Assembly: GCA_014695325.1 (NCBI GenBank)
Contig: JACJNZ010000050.1
Coordinates: forward strand, 1-41,495
Length of the DNA stretch: 41,495 nt
Direction of reading: 5' to 3'
DNA from: Cyanobacteria bacterium FACHB-502
GTDB taxonomy: Bacteria > Cyanobacteriota > Cyanobacteriia > Elainellales > Elainellaceae
The notes beneath the pieces are model-generated. The model was given only the letters and a program-made list of their open reading frames with translations, made no database searches and was not told the origin of the DNA. Numbering within the stretch: the stretch's first letter is position 1; each line of letters opens with the position of its first letter. The translations under genes and the position numbers were made by a program. Shown piece by piece: positions 16,442-25,563 of this stretch.

Positions 16442-19400
16442 ATGGTATCCGAGTTTCCAATGTTTAGGAGCCAGTTGCAGCAGTCGCGGCGGCAGCTTGA
16501 GCAGGATAAACAGTCCCTCTTCCTCACCGAAGAGAAGCGAAAACAAATCGAAACCCAGCAGGCACAGCTCGACCGCACCTTTGACCCCGATCGAGAAGCC
16601 GATCGCGCCGAGCAAAAACGACTGCAAACGCTGCACGACCAGACCGTGCGCCAGATCGATCGCCTCGGCGAACAGGTTGCTACCACCGATGCCACGCTGC
16701 AAGCTACCCTCGATCGGTTTGCCGTCCTCAGCGACCCCCGCGAACGGGTGGAGCAGCTCAGCGACCTATATCCGGTACTGCTGCTGCCTTTGCGAATCGA
16801 AACTCGCTTCAAGCAGGTGCAAAGCGGGACGGGCGTTCAGTATCAGCTTTGGGTGCGGGTCTTCCCAGATGATTGCGCGGTGGATACCTTTGAAGCCGCC
16901 CTCAGCAAAACCGAAGTTCGCAATGCGCGTCGCTATTGGGCGCAGGTCTGGCGGGCAGGCAAGGATGAAACGCTGCGGCGGGCAGCATGGCGCAATTTGG
17001 TGGGCAGTCATGGTTCTGGGCGGGCACTGTGGATTGTGGAAAACTACCGTCCCCTCAACGAGGATCAGATTCCCGAACGCGATGACCAAACGATCGTCCT
17101 AGTGATTCCGACCGGGGAGCCGCTGACGGGGAGCATGGCTGAACAAACTGCCATCTTTTGGGAACGGGTCTGGCGTGCCCATGATGATGCGGTTGCGCTG
17201 AGAAATGCCCAAAATTTTCTGGCTGAAGCGGTCGGCGAGGAGCAGGCACAGCGCATTCTCAAAGACTATCGCCCCTTTAACCTGGACGATCCGCCGCCCG
17301 CAGGTTCTCCTGATCGCGCTGAAACCGCCGTGATCGTCACAACGATCGCTTTTGAATCTGACGAAGCCACCCAGACCAAACGCCGCGCCTGGTCGCGTGC
17401 CCCGCAGGTTTCTGTGTTGCCCGATCGCCTGGTTCTCATGGGCTACAGCGGCAACAGCCTGACGCTGCAAGCTCTGGGCAACCCGATTCCCTCGCCGCTG
17501 ATTGTTGGACCCGACCCGCTGGCAGCCGAGGACGACCAGATTCGCCAGGAAGGAGACGATATTGCCGTCAGTTCTGCAATGCGCTGGATGGTGGACTTTG
17601 AGGAAGCGGTGCGGGTTGGCATGGGATTTCGGGTCAACTTGAGCCAGGCGCAATATGCAGCGGGCTTTGATAAGCTGCTGGTGCTGGGGGTGCGGCTCAG
17701 CTCGGACGAAACAAACAGCAAGCAAATTTTTGAGCAGCTATTGCGAAGCCATCACTACAGCCGGGGCGGTCTCAGTTTGATTCGGCAGGGCACTCCGACG
17801 AACAATACCGATGAGCAAGGGTCTGGCTTTTCCAGCACAGCGGACGCGGATGCGAGCTATGAGACCCTCACCAAAAGTAAACGATTATTTGAGCGAAATG
17901 ACGACTGGTACGATCGCGCCGATGGCCAGTGGTGGGCAGAGCTGCTAGGGATTGATCTAACCTTGCTTCAGCAGGTGCAGGGGGCAAACCAGACTGATGT
18001 GCGCGATGCTCAGGCAATGAATCTGGCTTTGTTTCCGGCAACCCTGGGCTACTTTATGGATACGATGCTGGCGCAGGTGTTTGACGATCGATCGATCGAA
18101 TTTGTGCGGCAGTTTTTCACGCGGTTTGTCAGCGGACGGGGAATGCTAAGCGCGATTCGGATGGGTCAGCAGCCCTATGGCATTTTGCCTGCTACGGTTT
18201 ATAGCCGGATGAACTGGTCGCGGCAGGAAGGCTTCAGCGCGGCGTTATTTGCAAGTGTTGGCAGCAGCGGCTCACCAGGACTTGCCAAGCTCTACGAAGT
18301 GCTGATGCGGGCCTATGGCGTGTGGGGCACATTGCGCGATCGCGTGTCTTATGTAGGCAAATCGGGCGATCCGCATCAGATTTTGCTGGATGTGCTGGGT
18401 CTGCATCCCACGTCGGTTGAGTTTGACCAGCGGTATGCGGAAAGCCTGGCGCAGGTAATCAACACCTTCAACTTGCAGGGCTGGCTCGATCAGCTTTTGG
18501 TCACGCTATCGCTACTCATGCAGGGAACCCAAATTCTGCGCGACCACGGCTATGACCCCGATCGATTGGGTCGTCCCGATCTGCTGGACAAGTATTTTTT
18601 CGCCAAACCCTACGCGGTCAATCCAGAGAACCTGATCCACGATCTGCCGCTTTCTGAAACAGAAGGAATTCGTGCCTACACCGCTGATAAACGCAACTAC
18701 ATTCAGTGGCTCATCGATGCTGCCCGCACGTCGCTCGAAACGATTCGTCAGCAAGCCGGATTAGACGAAAAGCCTACATCGCTGCTGTACCTGATGCTGA
18801 AACACGCGCTGACGCTTGGCTATTACGACACTGCCCTGCGGCTGAACCTCACGGCGGGCAATCTATCGCAGCCTCAACTCCAGCAGATTCGCCGCGAAGC
18901 CAATTTTATCCACATCGCAGCCGGAACGGAAAGCAGCGAAAGCCGCTACAAGCTTCTCTATGACAACATTGCGAATATTCCTGACCGTCCCGCAGGTCAA
19001 ACCGTCGCAGACTACATTACCTCTATCCTGTCTACCGCCGATGATGCTGCCCGCTTGCAGGAACAGATCCTTGCCCTGGAGCGATTACAGAATTTGTCTA
19101 CCGCTCAGCTCGAACGCGCCTTTGTGGAACACCTGGATACCTGCACCTACCGGCTGGATGCCTGGCTGCAAGGATTGGTGCAGTATCAGCTTGCCGTAAT
19201 GCGCTATGTTGGCGTGGATGAGGAAGAACAGGCGCGATCGGGGCTGTATCTGGGGGCGTTTGGCTGGCTGGAAGCGGTGCGTCCGAAAAATAAGGCGCAA
19301 ACTCCGGTATCGCTGAGAGATCCTGAGTTAGCGAAAGTCTTTAACCGCGAGGGGGATGTGCCCCTGGTGCGAGATGCCGATAACCTGGGCTATGTCCATG

Positions 19401-22054
19401 CGCCTTCTCCCAACCATGCAGTGACGGCGGCAGTGCTGCGAAACGGCTATGCTCGCAATGCCACCCCGGAAGATCCAGGCGTGTTTGCTGTTAACCTTTC
19501 TTCGGAACGGGTGCGGCGGGCAATGGCGATCGTTGAAGGAATGCACAGCGGGCAAAGTCTGGCTGCACTCCTGGGCTATCAGTTTGAACGCGGGCTGCAC
19601 GATCGCTACGAGGAAGCCGAGGTCGATCAGTTTATCTTTAAGCTGCGAAAAGCCTTTCCCCTAGTTGCCGATCGCATTCGCGACACTGCCCGCCCCGTCG
19701 AGGATAGTGCTGCCGATACTCAAGAATCGATCGAAGCGATCGAAGCCCGTAACGTGATTGATGGCGTGGCTCTGGTGGAGCATATTCAGTCTACGGGCAA
19801 TGCCACCTATCCTTTTGGCAAAAACTGGCTGCCTCCCGCAGAACCAGCCCAGCAAAACGCGATCAACGCCGAAGTGCGTCGCTTGCTCGATACCCACGAT
19901 GCTGTCGCCGATCTGGGCATCGCCGAGGGAATTCATCAGGTGGTGCAGGGCAACTACGATCGCGCTGCGGCTTCGGTGGATGCGTTTGCGAGTGGCGATC
20001 TGCCGCCCATTCCCGATGTGGTTCAAACACCCCGCAGCGGCAAGGGATTGACCCATCGCGTCGGACTCCACCTGCAACCCGGACTGTTGCCCACCGATTC
20101 TCCGATTGGTCTGGCAGTTACGCCTCGCGCCAGTGCAGAGCCAGCGATCAACCACTGGTTAGCCCCGTTGCTGCCTCCACCCGATCGAGTTGGCGTGAGG
20201 GTGTCTTACGTCGATGCGGACGGAACGACTGGACAGCAAATTGTGACGCAGGCAGAGCTGGGGCTACAGCCGATCGATCTGCTGTATTTGCTGAATCTAG
20301 ATGGCGAGCAGGGAAGGACTGCTTTGGACGATCAGATCGTGAAATCCGTCAGTGCCGGAAAGCGACCCGACACCCCGATCACGATTCTTTATACCCAGCG
20401 TATTGCCCCCCGCTTCGCTTTCTTTGAACTGGCAGCTCTGATGTCTGAACTGCGAGGGCTGCTTCTGGGGGCACGATCGCTCAACGCTGCCGATCTGATT
20501 CTCCCCAACGAAGCCGACTCGAAAACTCAACCCCTGCCCGAATACCGGACGGAGCGACTCAACCATGTGCGCGATCGCCTCACTGCTTCAGGGAATCCCG
20601 TTCAGCCCCTGCGAACTCTCATAAGCGAACTCACTGCTTTGCTCAGCGACCCGATCGCCAACCGCACTGCGCTGATTAGCAACATAGACGATCGCCTGAA
20701 TCGCTTCATCGAATCTGCCGCTGCTCTAAACCAATTTGGCTTGCCGCAAACGGGCTATGGCTTTGCCCTGGACTGGAAACGCCTGCGCTACCGCGCCCTG
20801 ATTGCCAAAATTGAAGACTTGCTGAATCGCTGGCAGGATAAGCTCGATGCCTTCGATACCTTGCTGACGCAATACGATGCCCTCCCCGCTGCAACCACCG
20901 ACGACGATCGCTTTGCCCTGCTGGCGAATATCGAAGCTGAGGTTGCGATCGTTCTCACCGACCCCCTGCCTGCCAATCCTGCTGACTATCGGGCAATCGT
21001 GATCGATCGACGCGCCCAGTTTATTGCTAAACGCAATCAGTTCGCTGCCCTGCGGGAAACATCAACGCCCAATCTGGCAACGCTGCTAGCAGACCTTCAA
21101 AGCACCAGCACCAATCTGACAGATTTCGATTTTGTGCGGCTGGAGCTTGACCCGGATGGAGATGAAATTGTACGGTTCAGCGGCGATTTGCTCACGAATG
21201 CTCAAAATATCGTTACGGATATCGAGGCGCGGTTGGCAAAAATTAGCGATCGCCTGACCGCATACGGCACGGCAACCACTGCCCGTGATCGAGAGTCTGC
21301 GTTTACCGAAGCGGCGCATTTGCTGCTGGGTGATGACTTCCAGGTAGTTCCAGAGTTTCAGCTCGGTTCGGCGCAGGCAGACGAACTCCAGAAGGCATAC
21401 ACCGACAAAAACACGCTACTCACCTATCTGACCGCCACGCTCAACCTTGACTTCCCTGTTGATGAATGGCTGTACGGCGTTGCCCGTGTGCGATCGATGA
21501 TGCAGCACTGGGAAACGGCAACGATGCTGAGCGAGGCGTTTGTGAATCGGGAACTGCTTCTGCATCCGCTGCAATTGCCCTACCAAAAGGACGATCGCTG
21601 GCTGGCTCTGCCCTACCCGCCGGATCTGAAGCTTGATACCGATAAGCTGCTATACACGGCACATTTCGCCGTCCCCTTCGATCGCACCCTGCCCCAGTGC
21701 GGTTTGTTGCTGGATGAATGGACAGAGATTATTCCCACGACCGAGGAAACAACCAGCGTTGCCTTTCACTTCGATCGTCCCAGTGCCGAACCACCGCAGG
21801 TGATGCTGCTGGTCACACCGCCGCAGATTAACGGACGCTGGGAATGGGCAGATTTAGTCGATACGCTGCACGAAACGATCGAGCTTGCCAAACGACGGGC
21901 AATCGAACCCGATCAGATTGCCAGCACTGATTACGCCCGCTTTTTACCCGCAACGATTACGGCGGTCACGTTCAATCCGATCACGATCGCGCTCAATTAC
22001 GCCGTGGCAAATCAGGTTTATGACCAAATCAATCTTCAAACGAGGGAAGAATAA
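16442..22054 (+). CDS. Giant protein (about 1870 residues) of unknown family
   Basis: This is the largest gene in the window. Residues about 5-95 are a Gln/Glu/Arg-rich coiled coil. Next comes a patterned region (LLLPLRIETRFKQV; LWVRVFPDDCAVDTFEAAL; RYWAQVWRAGKDE; ENYRPLNEDQIP) that reads like a conserved domain. Near residues 1010-1070 is another block (VLRNGYARN; VNLSSERVRRAMAIVEGMHSGQ; LLGYQFERGLHDRYEE). The later part is mainly helical with several Asp/Leu-rich coiled stretches. I see no signal peptide, membrane helix, nucleotide-binding motif or catalytic signature. It ends in TAATG, overlapping the next start by one base. I cannot assign a function. The size and coiled coils suit a structural or scaffolding component. 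Confidence 0.7.
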   Translation: MVSEFPMFRSQLQQSRRQLEQDKQSLFLTEEKRKQIETQQAQLDRTFDPDREADRAEQKRLQTLHDQTVRQIDRLGEQVATTDATLQATLDRFAVLSDPRERVEQLSDLYPVLLLPLRIETRFKQVQSGTGVQYQLWVRVFPDDCAVDTFEAALSKTEVRNARRYWAQVWRAGKDETLRRAAWRNLVGSHGSGRALWIVENYRPLNEDQIPERDDQTIVLVIPTGEPLTGSMAEQTAIFWERVWRAHDDAVALRNAQNFLAEAVGEEQAQRILKDYRPFNLDDPPPAGSPDRAETAVIVTTIAFESDEATQTKRRAWSRAPQVSVLPDRLVLMGYSGNSLTLQALGNPIPSPLIVGPDPLAAEDDQIRQEGDDIAVSSAMRWMVDFEEAVRVGMGFRVNLSQAQYAAGFDKLLVLGVRLSSDETNSKQIFEQLLRSHHYSRGGLSLIRQGTPTNNTDEQGSGFSSTADADASYETLTKSKRLFERNDDWYDRADGQWWAELLGIDLTLLQQVQGANQTDVRDAQAMNLALFPATLGYFMDTMLAQVFDDRSIEFVRQFFTRFVSGRGMLSAIRMGQQPYGILPATVYSRMNWSRQEGFSAALFASVGSSGSPGLAKLYEVLMRAYGVWGTLRDRVSYVGKSGDPHQILLDVLGLHPTSVEFDQRYAESLAQVINTFNLQGWLDQLLVTLSLLMQGTQILRDHGYDPDRLGRPDLLDKYFFAKPYAVNPENLIHDLPLSETEGIRAYTADKRNYIQWLIDAARTSLETIRQQAGLDEKPTSLLYLMLKHALTLGYYDTALRLNLTAGNLSQPQLQQIRREANFIHIAAGTESSESRYKLLYDNIANIPDRPAGQTVADYITSILSTADDAARLQEQILALERLQNLSTAQLERAFVEHLDTCTYRLDAWLQGLVQYQLAVMRYVGVDEEEQARSGLYLGAFGWLEAVRPKNKAQTPVSLRDPELAKVFNREGDVPLVRDADNLGYVHAPSPNHAVTAAVLRNGYARNATPEDPGVFAVNLSSERVRRAMAIVEGMHSGQSLAALLGYQFERGLHDRYEEAEVDQFIFKLRKAFPLVADRIRDTARPVEDSAADTQESIEAIEARNVIDGVALVEHIQSTGNATYPFGKNWLPPAEPAQQNAINAEVRRLLDTHDAVADLGIAEGIHQVVQGNYDRAAASVDAFASGDLPPIPDVVQTPRSGKGLTHRVGLHLQPGLLPTDSPIGLAVTPRASAEPAINHWLAPLLPPPDRVGVRVSYVDADGTTGQQIVTQAELGLQPIDLLYLLNLDGEQGRTALDDQIVKSVSAGKRPDTPITILYTQRIAPRFAFFELAALMSELRGLLLGARSLNAADLILPNEADSKTQPLPEYRTERLNHVRDRLTASGNPVQPLRTLISELTALLSDPIANRTALISNIDDRLNRFIESAAALNQFGLPQTGYGFALDWKRLRYRALIAKIEDLLNRWQDKLDAFDTLLTQYDALPAATTDDDRFALLANIEAEVAIVLTDPLPANPADYRAIVIDRRAQFIAKRNQFAALRETSTPNLATLLADLQSTSTNLTDFDFVRLELDPDGDEIVRFSGDLLTNAQNIVTDIEARLAKISDRLTAYGTATTARDRESAFTEAAHLLLGDDFQVVPEFQLGSAQADELQKAYTDKNTLLTYLTATLNLDFPVDEWLYGVARVRSMMQHWETATMLSEAFVNRELLLHPLQLPYQKDDRWLALPYPPDLKLDTDKLLYTAHFAVPFDRTLPQCGLLLDEWTEIIPTTEETTSVAFHFDRPSAEPPQVMLLVTPPQINGRWEWADLVDTLHETIELAKRRAIEPDQIASTDYARFLPATITAVTFNPITIALNYAVANQVYDQINLQTREE

Positions 22055-23898
22055 TGCCTGAACCTACCATTACCGACATCCGTCAGGCAATGCGGGTGCG
22101 TCGCTTTCCCACCATTACTTTGTGGAATCGGCTGGAGGGGCGACCCCGAACCCATGACTTCAACGAGGCACTCAAAGCCGCTGTGCGTGACCCGCTGTGG
22201 ATGCTGACCAAGCAGTGGCAAATGGGCGAGTTTAAGGGCGATGATGCCGGTTCACCCGTTTTTGCTAAAATCCACCTCAGCACTGCACGTCTCGATGCGT
22301 TTCAAGCAGGCGATCATTCGGCGCAGCCCTTCAACACCGACATTCCGCTGGAAGCACAGGTGGAGCGGCGCACGATTTCCTTTGAGCGGGAGGGACAGTT
22401 TATCGCCCTCGATCTGCGTTTGCTGATGGGACGACAGTGGCTCAAACTAATGCAGCGAATCGGCAATTTTCGGCAGGAATTTCTCGACCGTTATCCGATC
22501 GCCCTACCTGACCCCAGCGATCGATCCAATGCAGCCGTCTGTGCCGATTTTGAAGCCTGGCAGCACGTTGCCGCTGTTGCTGGACGCGCGATGGACGGCT
22601 ATCAGCTCTACCAGCATCTCAAAGCAGGCGGATCTGCTCACGACGGCACAACCATCCCCGCCGCCGACCATGCCGCAGTGAATGATCTGGCAACCCGATT
22701 TGTCACCTGGTTTGAAGCCCTGTATTATCAGCCCGATCCTGAGCCAGATGCAAATGGCAGCGATGCCTGGAAGCCAGAATATTTGGAATATCAATTTGCC
22801 GTCTCTGCCCCCGATGAAACTGATCGCCCAGTAATGCAGGCAGAAGAGTACTATCACGGGCGACTCGACTGGTATAACCTGGACATCGATCCCGATCGCG
22901 CCACGCTGGAACCGACCGCTCCTGACTCAGCACCAGAGACACTTCCCCCGCCTACCCAATCCTTTATTCCGGTTCCGCTCAGCTTTGAAGGAATGCCCAA
23001 CACGCGCTGGTGGACCTTTGAAGACTCCCGCACCAACTTCGGCGACCTCAGCCCTGGCACAAAGGATCTCTCTAAGCTGATGCTTATGGAGTTTGGTTTG
23101 GTCTATGCCAACGACTGGTTTCTGTTTCCGCTGACGCTGCCGATTGGCACAACCACGCGCATCAAAGGTTTAGCCGTCACGAATGTTTTTGGCGAGCGCA
23201 CCTGGATCGAAGCTGCCGGACGCGGAGCCGATGAAGATTGGCAGCGATGGAATCTGTATACGATGGCAATTAGCGGCACAGAAGATTTGCAGGCGGATAT
23301 GCGGTTTGTGCTGCTGCCCACAGTTCCTAAAATTCAGGAAAGCGATCCGATCGAGGATGTGCTGCTGATTCGTGATGAAATGGCAAACATGGTTTGGGGT
23401 ATCGAAACACGTGTTCCCCTCCCGCATGGGCGCAGTCGCCCCGGTCACGAAGCGGCGATCGATCTGGCTCGCTTTTACGATCGTCTGCTAAACGCCACGC
23501 CTGCACCAGAACCACCCCCTGCGGCTGCCCCAGTTCGCTATACGGTGATGTCCAATAATGTGCCGGAAAACTGGATTCCCTTTATCCCCGTGCAGGTTCC
23601 GGGAGACAATCGGCAAATTCAGCTTCAGCGATCTGCCTTACCGCGCATTGTTGCCCGCAATCCAGCCTCGATGGTTGAAAAGATTCGTCCGCGAACTGCC
23701 TTACTGGGCGAGGGGCGAGCCGTCAATGCCGCCTATTTTCTCCACGAAGAAGAAGTCCCCCGTGCGGGTATTCGCGTGATGCAGACCTTTCAGCGCACCC
23801 GCTGGCATAACGGCAGCGTGATTACCTGGTTGGGAATCCGCAAGCAAACCGGACGCGGGGAAGGATTCAGCAATCTACGCTTTGACTACCTGGCCTGA
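22054..23898 (+). CDS. Protein of unknown family closing the five-gene block
   Basis: The protein has 614 residues. Highly patterned motifs suggest a conserved family: TLWNRLEGRPRTHDFNEAL, DPLWMLTKQWQMGEFKGDD, and in the second half MPNTRWWTFEDSRTNFGDL and MEFGLVYANDWFLFPLTLP. It is rich in Trp and aromatic residues and has no signal peptide or membrane helix. It shares the start/stop overlap TAATG with the giant gene, so translation is probably coupled and the two proteins may be made in a fixed ratio. I recall similar hypothetical proteins in actinobacteria near DUF6603-type genes, but cannot confirm that here. Function unknown. Confidence 0.72.
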   Translation: MPEPTITDIRQAMRVRRFPTITLWNRLEGRPRTHDFNEALKAAVRDPLWMLTKQWQMGEFKGDDAGSPVFAKIHLSTARLDAFQAGDHSAQPFNTDIPLEAQVERRTISFEREGQFIALDLRLLMGRQWLKLMQRIGNFRQEFLDRYPIALPDPSDRSNAAVCADFEAWQHVAAVAGRAMDGYQLYQHLKAGGSAHDGTTIPAADHAAVNDLATRFVTWFEALYYQPDPEPDANGSDAWKPEYLEYQFAVSAPDETDRPVMQAEEYYHGRLDWYNLDIDPDRATLEPTAPDSAPETLPPPTQSFIPVPLSFEGMPNTRWWTFEDSRTNFGDLSPGTKDLSKLMLMEFGLVYANDWFLFPLTLPIGTTTRIKGLAVTNVFGERTWIEAAGRGADEDWQRWNLYTMAISGTEDLQADMRFVLLPTVPKIQESDPIEDVLLIRDEMANMVWGIETRVPLPHGRSRPGHEAAIDLARFYDRLLNATPAPEPPPAAAPVRYTVMSNNVPENWIPFIPVQVPGDNRQIQLQRSALPRIVARNPASMVEKIRPRTALLGEGRAVNAAYFLHEEEVPRAGIRVMQTFQRTRWHNGSVITWLGIRKQTGRGEGFSNLRFDYLA

Positions 23899-24001
23899 TG
23901 GGGTGACAGCAAGGCAGAGAGGTAAGGCTGGTAGCAGAGAGAGACGCTTTGCGGCCGAAAAAATAGGGTAAATCCGAAGACTCACCCCAGAATCAAAAAA
24001 T

Positions 24002-24352
24002 GTTGCTTCCATTTATCAGGTTTGTCTGCAAGCGCAACTGAGTTCAATCCAATTCATCACTTTGAAAATGTTGGTTGCCCTGTTACAACAGGAACGCTGT
24101 GTGAGCATCGAGCGGTTAGCCACCTTGTTTGCTCAACCGATTCAATTTGAAAGTCGCCGCCGGAATCTCCAACGATTTCTACAACTGCCGCAGTTGAATC
24201 TCAAAACTCTGTGGTTGCCCATCCTCAAATATTGGCTGAAGCAGCATTTCCATCGCGGGCAACGGCTGTATCTAATGAAACAGATTAAGTTACTACCTGA
24301 TCTCGTCCTCCTCAGAGAATGTGTTAGGCACGGACTGAGCCTGAAAGAGTAA
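24002..24352 (+). pseudogene. IS4-family transposase, N-terminal remnant
   Basis: The frame reads SIYQVCLQAQLSSIQF and then LVALLQQERCVSIERLATLF, RRRNLQRFLQLPQLN and LWLPILKYWL. This is the typical N-terminal region of cyanobacterial IS4-type transposases. After GQRLYL the family similarity is lost and an unrelated tail of about 26 residues follows. The DDE core is missing and no good start codon precedes the aligned region. It is a deleted remnant about 100 bases after the five-gene block and marks its right border. Confidence 0.75.
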
Positions 24353-24451
24353 CTAACTGAGGTGTTGTATTGTAGTTTGCTTTGCTTAGTAGATCTAGGG
24401 AGATAAGTAGGTAGAATGTTGATGGCTCAACTCAAAGCATAACTTCTTCCC

Positions 24452-25078
24452 TTGTCCTACTATCATCAGTATCCCCAAGCGTTTTCTCAAACTTACCTGA
24501 GTGAGTTGCAAGGACAAATATTAGCTTGTCCATACTTTGCCGTAAATAATCTAAATCGTGATTTTGTAGGGACGAAGGGGTTTTCTATAGTATTTCGGCG
24601 GTCTCATCTAATGGAGGTCAAGCAGCGTTTCCCTTATCTCAAGCTCTACCTGAATCGGGTAGTGCAACAAGAGTGCAATGCTTTTTACCTCAACCCCCTA
24701 CTACTCGAACTAGGGTCTCGGGTAGACCCCCACATTGATCGCTCCCTGCGCTCCTACTGCGAAACGATCGCCCCTCCTGTTGTAGTCAGCGTTCTTTATG
24801 TCGAGGTACCCACCGATTTAGACGGAGGGGAACTGGTGCTGCGATCACACAAACGCCAAATTGGACAAATTCGCCCTCAACCAAACACCCTGCTATTTTT
24901 CCAGGGAGATTTGACCCATTCAGTGAATCCTGTGACGAGTCCAGGTATTCGCCTGAGCCTTGTTTGTGAACAATACAACCTGGATGATGCTCAATTAAGG
25001 GAAATCCCAGAACTCCAATTAGAGTCAAGGGCAATTAGAGTAGCGAAGGGGAGAAATAAGCGAAGAAAAAGAAGTTGA
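24452..25078 (+). CDS. 2-oxoglutarate/Fe(II)-dependent oxygenase
   Basis: This 208-residue enzyme is of the 2OG-Fe(II) dioxygenase superfamily, which couples oxidation of a substrate to decarboxylation of 2-oxoglutarate. The iron-binding triad is visible: His94-Ile-Asp96 in VDPHIDRSLRSY and His156 in GDLTHSVNPV. Arg167 in GIRLSLVCEQYNL is placed to bind 2-oxoglutarate. The start appears to be TTG at 24452, since an in-frame TAA lies 12 bases upstream. The reading frame matches the family from its first residues (YPQAF...YLSELQ). The tail is strongly basic. It stands alone between an IS4 relic and the RTX phosphatase. The substrate is unknown. Confidence 0.85.
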   Translation: MSYYHQYPQAFSQTYLSELQGQILACPYFAVNNLNRDFVGTKGFSIVFRRSHLMEVKQRFPYLKLYLNRVVQQECNAFYLNPLLLELGSRVDPHIDRSLRSYCETIAPPVVVSVLYVEVPTDLDGGELVLRSHKRQIGQIRPQPNTLLFFQGDLTHSVNPVTSPGIRLSLVCEQYNLDDAQLREIPELQLESRAIRVAKGRNKRRKRS

Positions 25079-25563
25079 AGCAATAGCTTTGGTAAGCAAG
25101 TTCCCCTGCTGATCTTCCTAACAGATGTGTTTCTTGGGCCTAACGGCGACATTCACCGACTGCCAGTAACTTCTCAACTCTAGCCGATCGCGCTTAACAG
25201 TCTGGTGTAATAAAGGGTAAATTGGCTCTCATTCTGGAGAACTGCTGTTGACAAAGAAATTATCAAAGCTGAATATTCAATCTCGCCTCTTTATTCATAA
25301 AGATATCTTCCCTGCTCCTTTTTTTTGTTAAGCAGCTTGAAGGATCGTAAGTCCTGATGTAAACAGAATCTTAAATTCAAATAGAAAATGATGGAAGGCA
25401 AGGTTAACTGTGATACAACGACTAAGCAAACTAAGTTGGTGCTTTATTGAAGATAGAATTTGGGGTTGAAAAGAGTATATTCTCTGCCTAGGCGTATAGC
25501 CTCAGCTCCCTTCTTTCAACTAGTTAGCGATACCTGCTTAGAAGTAATTCTTTTCAATACTCT
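25079..25563. other. Intergenic region upstream of the RTX phosphatase
   Basis: I see no gene here. It is A/T-rich, with a small hairpin AGGC-GTATA-GCCT near 25490 and a run of T at about 25319. I looked for cyanobacterial Pho-box repeats (CTTAACC-type in direct repeat) and found only isolated partial matches, so phosphate control is not supported by what I can see. Confidence 0.35.

Noticed and set aside
7043-23898. The giant block as a contractile injection system, phage tail or Tc toxin
   Set aside because: I see no sheath, tube, baseplate, AAA+ ATPase, tape-measure repeat, Rhs repeats or toxin motif in any of the five proteins.
25079-25563. A Pho box controlling the RTX phosphatase
   Set aside because: Only isolated CTTAA-type pieces occur; there is no set of properly spaced direct repeats.
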